Origin: Cordilura impudica
Lineage: Eukaryota; Arthropoda; Insecta; Diptera; Scathophagidae
Direction of reading: 5' to 3'
NCBI GenBank assembly: GCA_963682025.1
Contig: OY821521.1
Location: 118,831,520 to 118,895,519 of the forward strand
DNA length: 64,000 nt
Below are positions 45,424 through 56,236 of this stretch, in pieces. The position numbers and the translations under genes were made by a program. The notes under the pieces were generated by a model that saw nothing but the letters and a program-made list of their open reading frames with translations, made no database searches and was not told where the DNA came from. Within the stretch, counting starts at the first letter, position 1. Each line of letters opens with the position of its first letter.

Positions 45424-45816
45424 TGTTGTGAAACGGAGGTTTCACATGTGTAGGTATAGCAGGATGTAATTTATAGTTTAGTAAATATACAATAGGGTCA
45501 TTCCATGAAAAATGTTACCACCGAACTCAAAAAATATTTTCGCTATAACTGCAATTGTGATACATATCTTGTTTCTATATTATCTTTAGTTTCTGAATCT
45601 GCCAACAGAACTTGCCAAAAATGGCTGCTTGGAGTTGTATTTTGGTTAAGAACTACTTATGCTCACAACTGTTTTAGGTAGTTAAACGCAATTTTCCTGT
45701 ACAATGACCACATTTTATGGAAACTAGTACTGTTGTTTCCCTATATAGAAAATAAATTTTGAATATCTGAAGAGATATGTATACTTTTCACATTAAATTT
45801 TAGCAAGCTGTTCTTT

Positions 45817-46031
45817 GTTACGTTAGTCACAAAATTCTGATTTTTTTTCTCTTAGATGACAAATAATGCATTCAGAATTTTTATTTTCTTAATTTTCTTA
45901 ACCTGTTAGTTAAGTTATAAGAATCATATAAAAATTTTAAAGTAGTAGTATTTGTTAAGGATTTAGAGCCGTGACTAACGTAACACAGCAAATGAGACTA
46001 CCGTAAAAAATATTTTTGTTACCTTAGTCAC
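45817..46031. repeat. Subterminal motif cluster GTTACGTTAGTCAC (left)
   Basis: Copies at 45817-45830 (+), 45971-45984 (-) and 46018-46031 (+, one mismatch). Confidence 0.9.
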
Positions 46032-46309
46032 ATAATTTTTGACTCTTTAAAATCAGATCAACTTTCTAAAATTTCTTCAAATATTTTAAGATATTGTAAA
46101 GTGCAACTTTTTTCTCTTTCAGAAATTAAAATGGTGTTGAGAATCAAATTGTTTATATATATACTTTGCAATAAAACACTTGTTATGTTTCTGTTCTTAT
46201 AGACACATATGCATTGATTTGTATCTTAGTTTTTAGTCAAATAGAGAAAATAAAATTTCATTCACAATTTATCTATACCATAGAAAACAAGTTTTTTATC
46301 TGCTAACAA

Positions 46310-47141
46310 ATGGACCGGCCAAGCGCGGCTGAAAGGAAAAGAAACAGTCGGGCTAAGCAGAGTCAGGTTAAAAAGCTTGAAGATAGAGCTAAAGCAAAGA
46401 ATGGAATGAAAGTTTTAAGACTCAAAAGAAAAGATAATAAGAAATTAAAGAAAAAAGAAGCTGAAGGTTCAAAACTGAGAATGAGAAAAATCAGACAGAA
46501 AAAGATGTCTGAGTCCTCTTTGAGCCAACAGGCTACAAACAAAGCATGTTCAACACCACAATCATTAGGAAAAGCGGTGAGAAGAATTAAAAAATCTTTG
46601 CCATGTAGTCCAAGTAAAAAGCAAGCAGTTGTGGAGAAAATAGCTTCAGACTTGGGGCTTATAAGTCCATCAACAAAACCTGTAAAGAATTATGGCCTTT
46701 CTAAAGATACTAAAGAGTGTGTAAAAGTATTTTACTATCGAGATGATATTTCCAGACAACTTCCAGGAAAAAAAAGATGTTAAATCAGTTTTAAATCCAG
46801 AGACAAATAAAAGAACACTTTTGCAGAAACGGCTACTAATGTACAACTTAAAAGATGCTTTTCAATTGTTCAAAATTGATCATCCTAATATTGAAATAGG
46901 TTTGTCAAAGTTTTGTGAGCTTCGACCCTTAGAAGTAGAAACTGTCGGATATAAAGTTCAAGAAGTTTGCTGTTGCCCATATTGTGAAAATTTTGCCTTT
47001 CTTCTAAAAGTGTGCAAATGGAAAAACAATAATATTAAGACTGCAAATGACATAACTGATTTAATTGTTTGCAATAAAAATAATGCTGATTGTATGAAAC
47101 AAAAGTGTAAAAATTGCCCGATGCAAATTAAAAACAAGTAA
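46310..47141 (+). pseudogene. Transposase-like protein of the 4-kb element, N-terminal and central part
   Basis: ATG 46310: very basic N-terminus (MDRPSAAERKRNSRAKQSQ, KKLKKKEAEGSKLRMRKIRQ), probably DNA binding, then CSPSKKQAVVEKIASDLGL and VFYYRDDISRQLPGKK. An extra A in the A-run at about 46770 breaks the frame. It continues at 46743-47141 with KRLLMYNLKDAFQLFK, IGLSKFCELRPLEVETVG, CCCPYCENFAFLL and a Cys-rich end (CMKQKCKNCPM). This combination recurs in uncharacterised multicopy proteins of arthropods and cnidarians, from memory. It is interrupted at 47138 by a dispersed repeat. Confidence 0.7.
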
Positions 47142-47763
47142 GAAAATTATAGTCGGTCTAGACCGACTATACGATACCCTATACCATACGTTTAGATACC
47201 CTATCTCTCAGGCCCTATCTCTTAGGCATAAACCAAATTTGAGTGGGATTTTTATTAATTTTTTCGGCTGCAGATATGGAAAAGTTTATATCGGATGCTA
47301 TATCTATATGGGGACTAGGCCCAAAAATGGACTGATCCTGACCATGTTTGGTAAAGTCTCTTGTATTTTACAAAAATATATTGATTTAAGTGAAGATCGG
47401 GAAGCAGCTCTATATGGGGCCAATGACTAAGAGTTGTCCAATAGGTATCATTTTTAGACTACTGATTAATGGATGTAATATATACATACAAACCCAATTT
47501 GACTAAGATTTGTATGATAATTTGGATCTTATGCCAATATATGTTGATTTCATAGGGGTCATTTGTATGGGGACTAGGTCTGAACATGGACCGATTCTCA
47601 CCAATTTCAATAGCGTTCATCCCATGGCCGATAAAAGATTAAATACCAAATTTCATCAAAATATATTCATATTTGCGACCTGCAGTTTGATTACAAGCTT
47701 TACATGGACACACAGACGGACGGACGGACGGACATCGTTAAATCGAATCAGATAGTTGCAAGG
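47138..47763 (+). mobile_element. Dispersed fly repeat, about 626 bp
   Basis: Bounded by AAAAACAA at 47130-47137 and 47764-47771, a possible 8-bp TSD. Starts GTAAGAAAATTATAGTCGG with the palindrome GTCGGTCTAGACCGAC, has GATACCCTATACC, and ends with an ACGGACGGACGGACATCG tract and AATCGAATCAGATAG. I associate this head-and-tail pattern with repeats common in higher flies. No TIR and no coding. Confidence 0.65.
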
Positions 47764-48289
47764 AAAAACAATAATTAAAAATGCATTTGAATTTTTTAAA
47801 GAAGTAGCAAACAGATCAGACACAAATATAACATGCCTTTTTATTGAAGAAAAAGAAATCTTACAAGAACTGGTTGATATCAAAAATGGTTTTGAGTCCA
47901 TAAAAGAACTGAAGGGTATACAGTCTTGTTACTGTGTGAGGAAAATAACAAGCTCGTTTAGCGTTGACATGTTTTTAAACACTGGAGATGAAATCCCACT
48001 CAGCACTATACCCAATCTGTTGGAAACAAAAGTGAATTGTTCTTTAACTGGTGGAGCAATTTCTATTGAATTGGGGAATTACTACAGTATATTTTATGAT
48101 GATAATTGGTATATTGGTAGAATAATTGAGTTTGATAAAAACTCAGAAATGTGCAAAATAAAGTTTTTGCATGAGACTGATATAGGTTTTAGGTGGCCAA
48201 GTGCAGATGATGTGCAAATGGTGGAAAAAAAAGTGATATTATCTTGTCCCATCCAGCTAATGAGAAACTTACCTTTCCAAATAAACTAA
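47764..48289 (+). pseudogene. Transposase-like protein of the 4-kb element, C-terminal part
   Basis: Continues after the inserted repeat: TIIKNAFEFFKEVANRSD, IQSCYCVRKITSSFSVDMF. The last 80 residues (YYSIFYDDNWYIGRIIEFD, CKIKFLHETDIGFRWPSADDV) resemble a Tudor/SH3-like barrel. Ends at 48289. A frame change is needed to join it to the preceding part. Confidence 0.7.
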
Positions 48290-48721
48290 GAAACTAGAAG
48301 GAACATTATTTTCCTATATAAAAATTATAAGAAAGGACTACGTTTAAATTAAATTCTCGTATCTCTATCTCAGTATCCAAATGGGTATCTCTGTTTCTTT
48401 TTCTTTTGTATTTTTATATAAATTTCCATTCAATAAAGCTGAATTTTTCTTGTTTAAAAAAAAAAAACATTAATTGATAAAAATCATTCATATTTTATGA
48501 AAAATAAGTGTTTTTTCATTTTTAGTTTTCAAAACATTTTCTAGAGAATTTGAACAAAAAAGTAGGTAATATTCATAATTATTTTAATTAATTTCTTAAA
48601 AAGTTTTTCTCTGTCATCTATGGTATTATTGTGTGTGTATAAAATCAATTAATGAACATTTGTATATATTATTTTAGCTTTTGGAGTCTCAAGAGGTTGT
48701 GACTGAGTTCAAGATCCAATT

Positions 48722-49516
48722 GTTACGTTAGTCACGTTACGTTAGTCGCACATATAAAATTATAAAAAAAAACCAATAAATGTTTATTATTAATTATTTA
48801 TCACATTAAAACTGTCCTTACTACATACTTAACATTATCATGCATTGCTATAATTAATTATATATTTTTCCATTATTAAAATTCAGAAGAATTTTGTGAC
48901 AAAGTTAACATATCTTTCATGTGGTAACAAAAATGTTACGTTAGTCACACAAGTAAAATTGAATTAATACTTTGAAATAAATAATCATTTAAAATTCTTT
49001 TTATATGGATATGTTACATTTACTAGTTTTAGATGATATGCAAAGCTATTGGCATTTTTCAGAGTTTGTTTTAGAGTATTTCATCATATCCCAGGAAAAA
49101 TTTCCTAATAGCAGCTCATTCATTTTTTCATTACCAATAATGACTTACCCCTGCTAACTAAATTACTTCTTAAGTGAAAATAAGGCGTTACTAATAATGT
49201 ATTATATAGCTACTGATATTTCATGCCAGCTCCTCGCATACTGCATTAGTTTCCAACTGAAAATAAGACGTTAATAATAATGTGTTATACAGCTACTTAT
49301 ATTTCATGCCAGCTCCTTCCATACTGCATTACTTTTAAAGTGAAAATAATGAGTTCATAGGCAACTAGTTACCTCCAATGACATCCCCGTGTTAAAATAA
49401 TGAGCTTATCAGGCAAACTTCAACCAGTTACTTCTCCTTCTAAAACCCATTATTTGGTAATGTTTTTTTCCTGGGATTATAGCTTGCTGAAATGTTTCCA
49501 ATGTTACGTTAGTCAC
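48722..49516. repeat. Subterminal motif cluster GTTACGTTAGTCAC (right)
   Basis: Copies at 48722-48735, 48736-48749 (adjacent, one mismatch), 48935-48948 and 49503-49516, the last just inside the right TIR. Likely transposase-binding sites. Confidence 0.9.
49089..49476. mobile_element. 388-bp MITE-like element with internal tandem repeat
   Basis: Ends TCCCAGGAAAAA and TTTTTTCCTGGGA are inverted, and further in ATTACCAATAATG and CCATTATTTGGTAAT also pair. The middle has two tandem copies of an 83-bp unit (GAAAATAAG...TTTCATGCCAGCTCCT) starting at 49176 and 49259. Confidence 0.7.
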
Positions 49517-50456
49517 AATGGAATGACCCAATACAATTAAATTAGTAATATGTAACAAAAATAATAATAGTAATGTAATCACTTAAATTAATAATATATA
49601 ATATATAATAAAAACAATAATAATAATGTAAAAACAACACTAATAATTTAATTAATTATAGCTGAAAATCATAATCATTTAAATTAATAATAATATATAC
49701 ATAATATAAATATAATAGAAACAATAATAAAACAAATATACAAACAATAATAATAATGTAATTAATTATAGCTGAGAATATAAGTGCATTGAATTATTAA
49801 CGGTCGATTTTTCTCGAGCGTAATTATTAAATGTTTACTCATAAAACGTATATTTTCAGCCGCGATTTGCTGTAACCTAATTTGCCATGATAGTGTCCGC
49901 GTTACCATGTGCTGTTTCATTTGCTTATGTTTGTTTTTTTTTTGTCGTTTTAAATTTCCAGTAACACGATGTTGTTCCGCGTTGTCATGTGCTGTGTTAC
50001 TTATTTCTGTCGTATGTAATTACCGTATGGTTACACTAGGTCGCGGCTTTGTATGTTCAGTTGTATTTGTATGTTCAATTGTATTTTGCTTGACGATCAA
50101 AGTATGTCATGGTCATGAACAACTGCATTGTGTTATGGTTAATGTTTTTTTTTTAACAGTATTATTTGTATTATTATTGTTTTGTGTTTTTTTCTTGCTT
50201 GCGTTATTGTTATTGTCATTTAATGTAATTTCTATAGTTTCAAGTTATAGTATAAATAAAGATGAAAAAGCTAGAACAGTGGCAGATGAATAGCACTGTT
50301 CTGACTAAAAGAACTACGCCATCTCGTCATTTTTTATTTTGTTTTAATCCTTTTCACCTACATAAGCGCCGTTTGGGTGTTGATCGACAGCGCCTGCCAG
50401 CGTTAAAACATAACAAGCAAACCCGCGGTTAGGGCCAGTAAGGACCCCAACATTAA

Positions 50457-50475
50457 TGGCGCAGCCGATCTTCGG
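50457..50475 (+). other. Primer-binding site of the LARD-like element
   Basis: TGGCGCAGCCGATCTTCGG, four bases after the LTR end. tRNA not assigned. Confidence 0.6.
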
Positions 50476-51800
50476 ACCAAAAATCGTTCCGGTATTAGAC
50501 CAAATTTAATTACTAAGTTTTTTTTTACTATTTACCAGGTGTTGGTAGTTATTTGTTTTAGGTTGTTAAAATTTTAAATATTTCAGTTCTAAGCATTTTT
50601 AAATGTGTTGTGTATTGAATGTATTTTGCGTAGGTTTTTTTTAAACAAATTATGGATGTTCGTTTTGTTTCGTATTTTGGCTGAATGTTTTTACAGGAAA
50701 TATTTTGTTTTATTAGTAGGTATTAGTTTATTTGGAATCGTATAGGTATATGGCTGGATAGATTAGAGAATGATAACTTTGTTTGTGTAGTCTGTTACTG
50801 TTTTATTGTTTCTTGGATCGTTTAGTTTATCAAAATGTGCAGGTAATTTTGATTGTTAGCTTTTTTTTGGGAATATGGGTTTCTTATTTGGGAGTGGGGT
50901 ACATTAGTTTGTTTAGTAGCAGTTTGGTAAATATTGGTCGCCAAATCGCTCCCGTCGTCGGTGATATATGGGGATGGGAGCAGTCTGGTGGGAGTGATAG
51001 GGTTAGTAGTGGTATTTTGGACATGTTGGTTTTTGTATAGTAGTAGGGTATTAATAGTTTTTTGTTTTTTTTACCATCGAGGAAAGGAATGTATGAAGGA
51101 GTGGTTTGTTTTGGCATATTTTATATTTTGTTTTGTTCCTTTTTATATATGTATGGGACGGTAGATCACGGTGTTGAGGGAGGCTACTGCAGTACGCACC
51201 GATATGGACTGGGTCACACGGGGTAATGGATATCCCACCATGTGTAGCGGGCATACGTCAGTAGTTGAGAATGGTTCAACGGGATGAACCTGGTAGGGGA
51301 GTCAGAAGCTATACTCGCCAAATTCGCGACATACACTGTGGGGATGCTTTTTGTCGAGAATAGCCTCACAGTGGCCCGGTTCCGGTTTGCGGAAGGCAGC
51401 AGGAAACTGTTCTACTCCAGATAAGGATGACGCGTTATGTACGGTCATGTCTGGTGTGGCAGTGCGAGAATGGCACGTGCTGTTGTTATTTATTTTGAAG
51501 TATTTTGGTAGCTTTAGGTTGGACATGGGGAGCTTAAGTATGGTTTCATCAGACCACCGGTGGATCGGCTAGAGTGTGACGTTTCTGTATAGTTGTTCCG
51601 GCGTATGGTCATGGTAATAGTGAGTTGTTTTTCCTGTTAAGACCCTTTGTTAGAGATGAAATATGCGTATTGGAATAGTATGTGTTGGGCATTGTTTTTT
51701 TTTTGGTCCTATAACATTTTTCTTTTAGGATAGGTTGGAGATAACCCGGAATTTGGAGTCGTCTAAATGGCAGCCGTACTCCTGCGGTTCGGACACCGGG
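50476..51800 (+). other. LARD internal region, left part
   Basis: No protein domain recognised in any frame. Unusually GC-richer than its surroundings at 51160-51600. It could be a structured leader or packaging region. Confidence 0.5.
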
Positions 51801-51859
51801 ACGCAGCGAATACCCGAATGAAGAAGAAAATATGAGAGGAAAATTGTAAATAAGAAAAG

Positions 51860-52215
51860 ACGGGAGTTCCCCCGACGTATGGAAGAAATAGAGATGAAAA
51901 AAGATGGGAGGACTCCCCATGTAAAGAGGAACTCCCCATGTAAAAAGATGGGCGATCTCCCCTTATAAAAAAATATAATAATAATGAGAAAAGAAGGGAG
52001 ATATCCTCATGATTTAAAAAATGAAATGGTTGTGAAACAATGAAGGAAAAGATGGGAGATCTCACGTGAAAAAAAAAATTTTGAGGATGAGAAGATAGAT
52101 GGAAGGTCTCCCCATGAAAAAAAAATATATAAGGATAAGAACGAAAAGATGGGAGATCTCCCCAGGTTAAAAAAATGGGAAAAGATGGGAGGTCTACCCA
52201 TATAAAAAAGTAATG
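51860..52215 (+). repeat. Degenerate array of palindromic GGGAGATCTCCC units
   Basis: At least eight units of the type AAAAGATGGGAGATCTCCCCATG separated by A-rich spacers (for example at 51857, 51900, 51946, 51991, 52047, 52096, 52144 and 52181). Each core can form a hairpin. Two related sites (GGGAGTTATTCCC at 52296 and GGGGAGTATCCCC at 53275) flank the mariner insertion. Confidence 0.8.
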
Positions 52216-52351
52216 TTTTGAAAAAAAAGGAAAAATGAAAATTAATATAAAAAAAATATGTTATTATATATATAAATAACGTAAGGTGAGAGGGCGGGAG
52301 TTATTCCCAATTTAGTTTAAAGAAAAAAATACATAAAGAAAAAAATATATA

Positions 52352-53242
52352 CAGGGTGCGGCTAAAGTTACTATATGATGTAAAACGATTGTAACTTCTT
52401 TGCTTGCGAGTATTTAACTTTTTCTTTTTTCCTATTTCAGAAATTAAACTTGGGAGAATATTTAAAAATGGAACGCTATACAATTGCGCAAAGAACTAAG
52501 ATTGTTTTTCTATTCATTGAAAATCATCGTTCGATAATTAATACTCAACGTGCATACAGAAGATTTTATGGTGTAAGAACTGCTCCAACGGGTCCAACCA
52601 TTCGTTCGTTGGTGAATAATTTTGCTGAATATGGGACTGTCGGAGATTCAAGACGTACGGGCAGACCTCGAACTGGCAGATCGGCCGAAAATATTGATGC
52701 TGTGCGACAGAGCGTCGAAGAAAATCCGCAGACATCAACGAGAAGACGATTTTCCCAGTTGCAGCTTTCTGACCGCACTCTTCGGCGAATTTTAAAACAC
52801 GATTTGCACCTCTTCCCTTACAAAATCCAAGTAGTCCAAAAACTAAATCCTGAGGACTTCGTATTGCGCTTGGAATATGCTAGAGCAGTTTTAAATCTCG
52901 TTGATCAAAATGAAAATTTTTTGTCAAATTTAATGATTTATTTCGTAAATAAACAAAACAACAGATTTTGGGGATCCCAAAATCCCAAAAATCTTCATCA
53001 GAAATCTTTACACGCAATTCGTGTTAACGTTTGGTGTGGCATTACCGCCCAAAATGCCATAAAAAGAGCACATTTTTGCGTTAGAGAAAACGGTTCTCAT
53101 TTAACTGATATTATTTTTCATAATTAATGTAAAAAAATAACATAAAATAAACTTTCTTTTTATCAAATATTTTTTTGTTTTTTTCATTCCATTCAATAGT
53201 TATTTAAAAAACAAATCATATAGTTACTTTAGCCGCACCCTG
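52352..53242 (+). mobile_element. mariner/Tc1-type transposon, 891 bp, internally deleted
   Basis: 28-bp TIRs: CAGGGTGCGGCTAAAGTTAC at the left and CAGGGTGCGGCTAAAGTAAC at the right read inward. TA duplication at 52350-52351 and 53243-53244. Confidence 0.95.
52468..53127 (+). pseudogene. mariner-like transposase, deleted in the catalytic domain
   Basis: ATG 52468 gives MERYTIAQRTKIVFLFIEN, two helix-turn-helix regions (residues about 1-55 and 85-115: RRFSQLQLSDRTLRRILK), then HLFPYKIQVVQKLNPED. The stretch expected to hold the first catalytic Asp is missing between NENFLSN and YFVNKQNNRFWG, and the C-terminus after DIIFHN is absent. About 220 codons against roughly 340-350 expected. It may still bind DNA but should be unable to transpose. 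Confidence 0.85.
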
Positions 53243-53244
53243 TA

Positions 53245-54645
53245 TATAGTAAAAATAGACAGATGAAAGGCCGGGGAGTATCCCCAATTTAAAATTTAAA
53301 TTATAAGGAAATAATAGTTATTGTTTTTAAAAGAAAAAAAAAAGGAAATATTGTTAATGAAATATGAATAAAAACCATATGTGTAGTTATTTAGTTATTA
53401 GATGGTATAAGAATTGCCTCGTCTATTTTTATAGTTGGTTATGTTAGTAAAGTCAGGAAATACCAACCCAAGTCCACTGGGAACGAGCTCTTAATGACAC
53501 TCATCTAGAAAGCAAAAGAATTCCAAATTCGTCAAGAAAGTAGCTGGAAGCAGTGGCCCGTCATGATTGAGGGGTGGCCACAAGGAAGAGCTAATAGTTC
53601 AACGACTCGAGAAAAGAGCTATTGATTAAAGATCAACTGTAAGAGTAAAGTGCGAATGGGTTCATCGAGAATTTTGTACGTGATGGATTGGCTATTGGGG
53701 TATGCTCGCGCAAATTGGATCGGTCGTTGTGATAAGACATGGTTGTTTTGGGCTAGCTAGCAAGATGGTCATCAGGGCAAGGGGCCAAGTTGATTCACTA
53801 ACTATATGTCTCGTCTCGAGTCAACATTGAAATGTCGCACAGCAGAACAACATGCCTGTTCATTTGGTCAGGAACGTTGTCAAGGAAGAATGGTCAATAT
53901 GAATTATGTCGAGGTAGCCAAACAGCAAGCTGATTCCTGCAGCGATGAAGTAACCATGTGCGTCATTGTGCATCATTGCAGGTGATCGCGAGAATGGCCA
54001 GGGCTTATATTGAACAGTATGATAAGCGCCAACGAATTATGGGATCAGTACACCAATGCGTGGGGTCTCATTTTGGCTGAAAGTATTGTCACGAGTTTGC
54101 AGCAGGCCAAATCTTGTCTTGTTTATTATGAATTTGTATCGGAACTCGATCAATGGCGTCGGTTAATGATCACCATTTTCGAAGCGGCCAACCAAGGTCT
54201 GTTTTTACGATGCCGCAGGCTAAAAAACTGGTTTTTACGAAGGAACAGGTCAAAACTCTGGTAGTTACGAAGCAGTTGTTCGAAGTTGGTTTACCCTTAC
54301 TATGCCACTTTATTGAAACGCGCTCGTATCAACGATTAAATGTGGCGACTTAGAAGTTAGTGGTTGCACGGTACGAGAGCACATGCCAAACCAAAAAGCG
54401 TATATTGGTGTCCAACAATCAAAACAGACGGTGACTGTCGAATTTATCATCGTTAGTGGTGTCTTCATCATCAGCATTAGTTCCGGATTCGTCCTTGCCA
54501 GTTCTGTCATTATCAGCAGACCATCACCATTGTCATCATCACTAATGATATCGTTAGCTTCCACATCATTAGTAGCATCATCGACAACAGCGAAAGCAGC
54601 GTGCCGGTATAGTGTCGCTGTGAAACGATTTGGGAATCGTTTCCG
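53245..54645 (+). other. LARD internal region, right part
   Basis: No recognisable protein. Several frames of 60-100 codons overlap on both strands without motifs. A GATGATGAC-type simple tract (54440-54590) is present. Confidence 0.5.
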
Positions 54646-54661
54646 TGGAAAGGGGAAGGAA
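54646..54661 (+). other. Polypurine tract of the LARD-like element
   Basis: GGAAAGGGGAAGGAA lies directly before TGTCGTGAAACGGAGG, the LTR start. Confidence 0.75.
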
Positions 54662-54975
54662 TGTCGTGAAACGGAGGTTTCTCATGTGTAGGTATAGCAG
54701 GATGTAATTTATAATTTAGTAAATATACAATACAATTAAGTTAGCAATACATAACAAAAATGATAATGTAATTAATCATTTAAATTATTAATAATATATA
54801 ATATGTAATAAAAACAATAATAATAATGTAAATATAACACTAATAATGTAATTAATTATAGCTGAAAATCATAATCATTTAAATTAATAATAATATATAA
54901 TATGTAATAGAAACAATAATAATAATGTAAAAACAACAATAATAATGTAATTAATTATACCTGAAAATATTAGTA
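54662..54975 (+). repeat. 3' LTR of the LARD-like element, truncated
   Basis: Matches the first third of the 5' LTR with scattered differences; similarity stops near 54975. It preserves the empty site (ATATACAATACAATT) for the 4-kb transposon in the 5' LTR. Confidence 0.75.
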
Positions 54976-55480
54976 CATATTTAGGTTTGTTTGTATATTT
55001 ACGTGCAAAGATTCAAACGATATTGTGTTTACTGATATGTTCGTATGTGGGATATTTTCTTTACACCTACACCTTTGTTATCTCTGTTTATAAAAGTTGA
55101 TTTGAAGCCATTTATACCGTTATGGATGCATTCATTGCATTGTTTGTTTCAACATGAACGATTATTTTAATATGTTTTATAATAATATGTATTAATGCCA
55201 AAAAAGAAATAAAATTTGTACGTAAAGAACGTATATTTTAAAAAAATATGCGGAGAGGGGATAACTTAATGAGTCTGCATTTATTTGGCTAAGACTTAGA
55301 ACTGTTTTTAATTTTATATTGTTCATTTTTATTAAAAGTAAACGTATGCATTTAATAATATTATATTATAATACGTAATGTCTTTATTTATTCATAAGTT
55401 CACAAGTATTTGAAATTAAAACAGCAGGAGAATTTTACTTTTTTTGCGAGCGGGTGCCCATTGCTAAACCATACAAAATT
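54976..55480. other. No gene seen
   Basis: AT-rich. 55200-55240 (AAAATTTGTACGTAAAGAACG) matches 4222-4250 in the gypsy remnant, so small gypsy scraps are present. Confidence 0.5.
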
Positions 55481-55727
55481 TCATTTACATTCTCTAGCTT
55501 TTGTTTTTGCTAGCCATAATAGCTTACAATAATGAGATGTTAATTCATCATTTACAAATATGGTGTTGATTTTGACACTACTGCCGTTGTTGTTGTTGGC
55601 TTTATTTTGAGCACTGAATATATCATATTTATCGTGTCGCATATCGACGTGATCGTTAAACGACAAACCCATCATTGTCCAACCACGAAACCGGCAGTCG
55701 TACCTGATGAACCAACGATTCACATAT

Positions 55728-56236
55728 TTAGTTTGCACTACAGCAATGACCAAAAACCGCACGCACCGGAATGGATTTTCCGCGTGTATTTAAGTTAACT
55801 TGAAGCGTATGCGACAAACTAATAACGTGAGGTATAGATAAGGAACGAGCTTCAAAAACGGACGACGATGGACGAGACTCACTTTTTGCACGATTTTTGT
55901 GACCGGAACTACGAGACCTTGAATTTGCATTCAACAAGGTATTGTAGAAGTACCACCATGTAAAGGCTGCGCTCGTAACTCATATTCCGAAAAAATAGAC
56001 ATAAACGTAAACGTTTTAATCGGAGCCGAGGTTGACAAGGTCTGGGAACCCGAGGCTTCCACAGCTGTCGTAGTCTCCACGATCAGAGATGATTCAACTG
56101 TCTGAGAAAGGACAGCATCAATTGCAGATGTAGCTTCCAATGGAGGATTTACCACTGGAACGATTGTCGTAGTTGGTGTCACTGCTGCACTAGGAGCGGC
56201 TGCAGGAAAAATTGTAGGTTCCGAAATCTCCAGCAT
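55728..56236 (-). pseudogene. ORF downstream of BEL pol (copy C)
   Basis: From ATG 56236 (MLEISEPTIFPAAAPSAAV): a Pro/Thr/Ala/Val-rich domain of 100 codons, then in a second frame an SR-rich basic stretch (NANSRSRSSGHKNRAKSESR). Preceded by an acceptor-like TTGTTTCATAG at about 56260. No zinc knuckle, so it is not homologous to the 44269 ORF, but it occupies the same place after pol. Function unknown. Confidence 0.5.

Larger units (their letters stand above)
45495..49529 (+). mobile_element. DNA transposon, 4035 bp, superfamily not assigned
   Basis: TIR GGGTCATTCCAT at both ends. TSD AATA at 45491-45494 and 49530-49533; the unoccupied sequence is visible in the 3' LTR at about 54735. Near both ends the 14-mer GTTACGTTAGTCAC is repeated. 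It encodes a transposase-like protein in three pieces and holds two further insertions (47138-47763 and 49089-49476). A 4-bp TSD would fit Sola among other groups, but I could not place it. Confidence 0.85.
45424..50452 (+). repeat. 5' LTR of the LARD-like element (about 1 kb, interrupted)
   Basis: Parts 45424-45494 and 49534-50452 match the order of the 3' LTR start at 54662-54975 (TGTGAAACGGAGGTTT, ATATACAATACAATTA, AATTATAGCTGAAAATCATAATC). It ends CCCCAACA. A TATA-like TATAAATAAAG at about 50250 precedes a perfect 9-bp stem (AGAACAGTG/CACTGTTCT, 50273-50302). Confidence 0.75.
45424..54975 (+). mobile_element. Non-coding LTR retrotransposon (LARD-like), carrying two DNA transposons
   Basis: A 5' LTR from 45424 to 50452 (with a 4.0-kb transposon inside), primer site TGGCGCAGCCGATCTTCGG at 50457, internal region without any retroviral domain, polypurine tract at 54646-54661 and the start of a 3' LTR at 54662. 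The internal part, excluding a mariner, is about 3.3 kb. LTR signals without coding capacity define a LARD-type element that depends on proteins from elsewhere. Confidence 0.75.

Noticed and set aside
49907..50293. Hydrophobic 128-codon frame that looks like a membrane protein
   Set aside because: Lies inside the T-rich LTR of the LARD-like element and has no matching ORF elsewhere.
51860..52215. CRISPR array
   Set aside because: Units are degenerate palindromes with A-rich spacers in insect DNA; spacing and sequence are not constant.
53245..54645. Frames at 54010-54264, 54310-54564 and 54383-54691
   Set aside because: Short, overlapping on both strands, no motifs, partly simple sequence.
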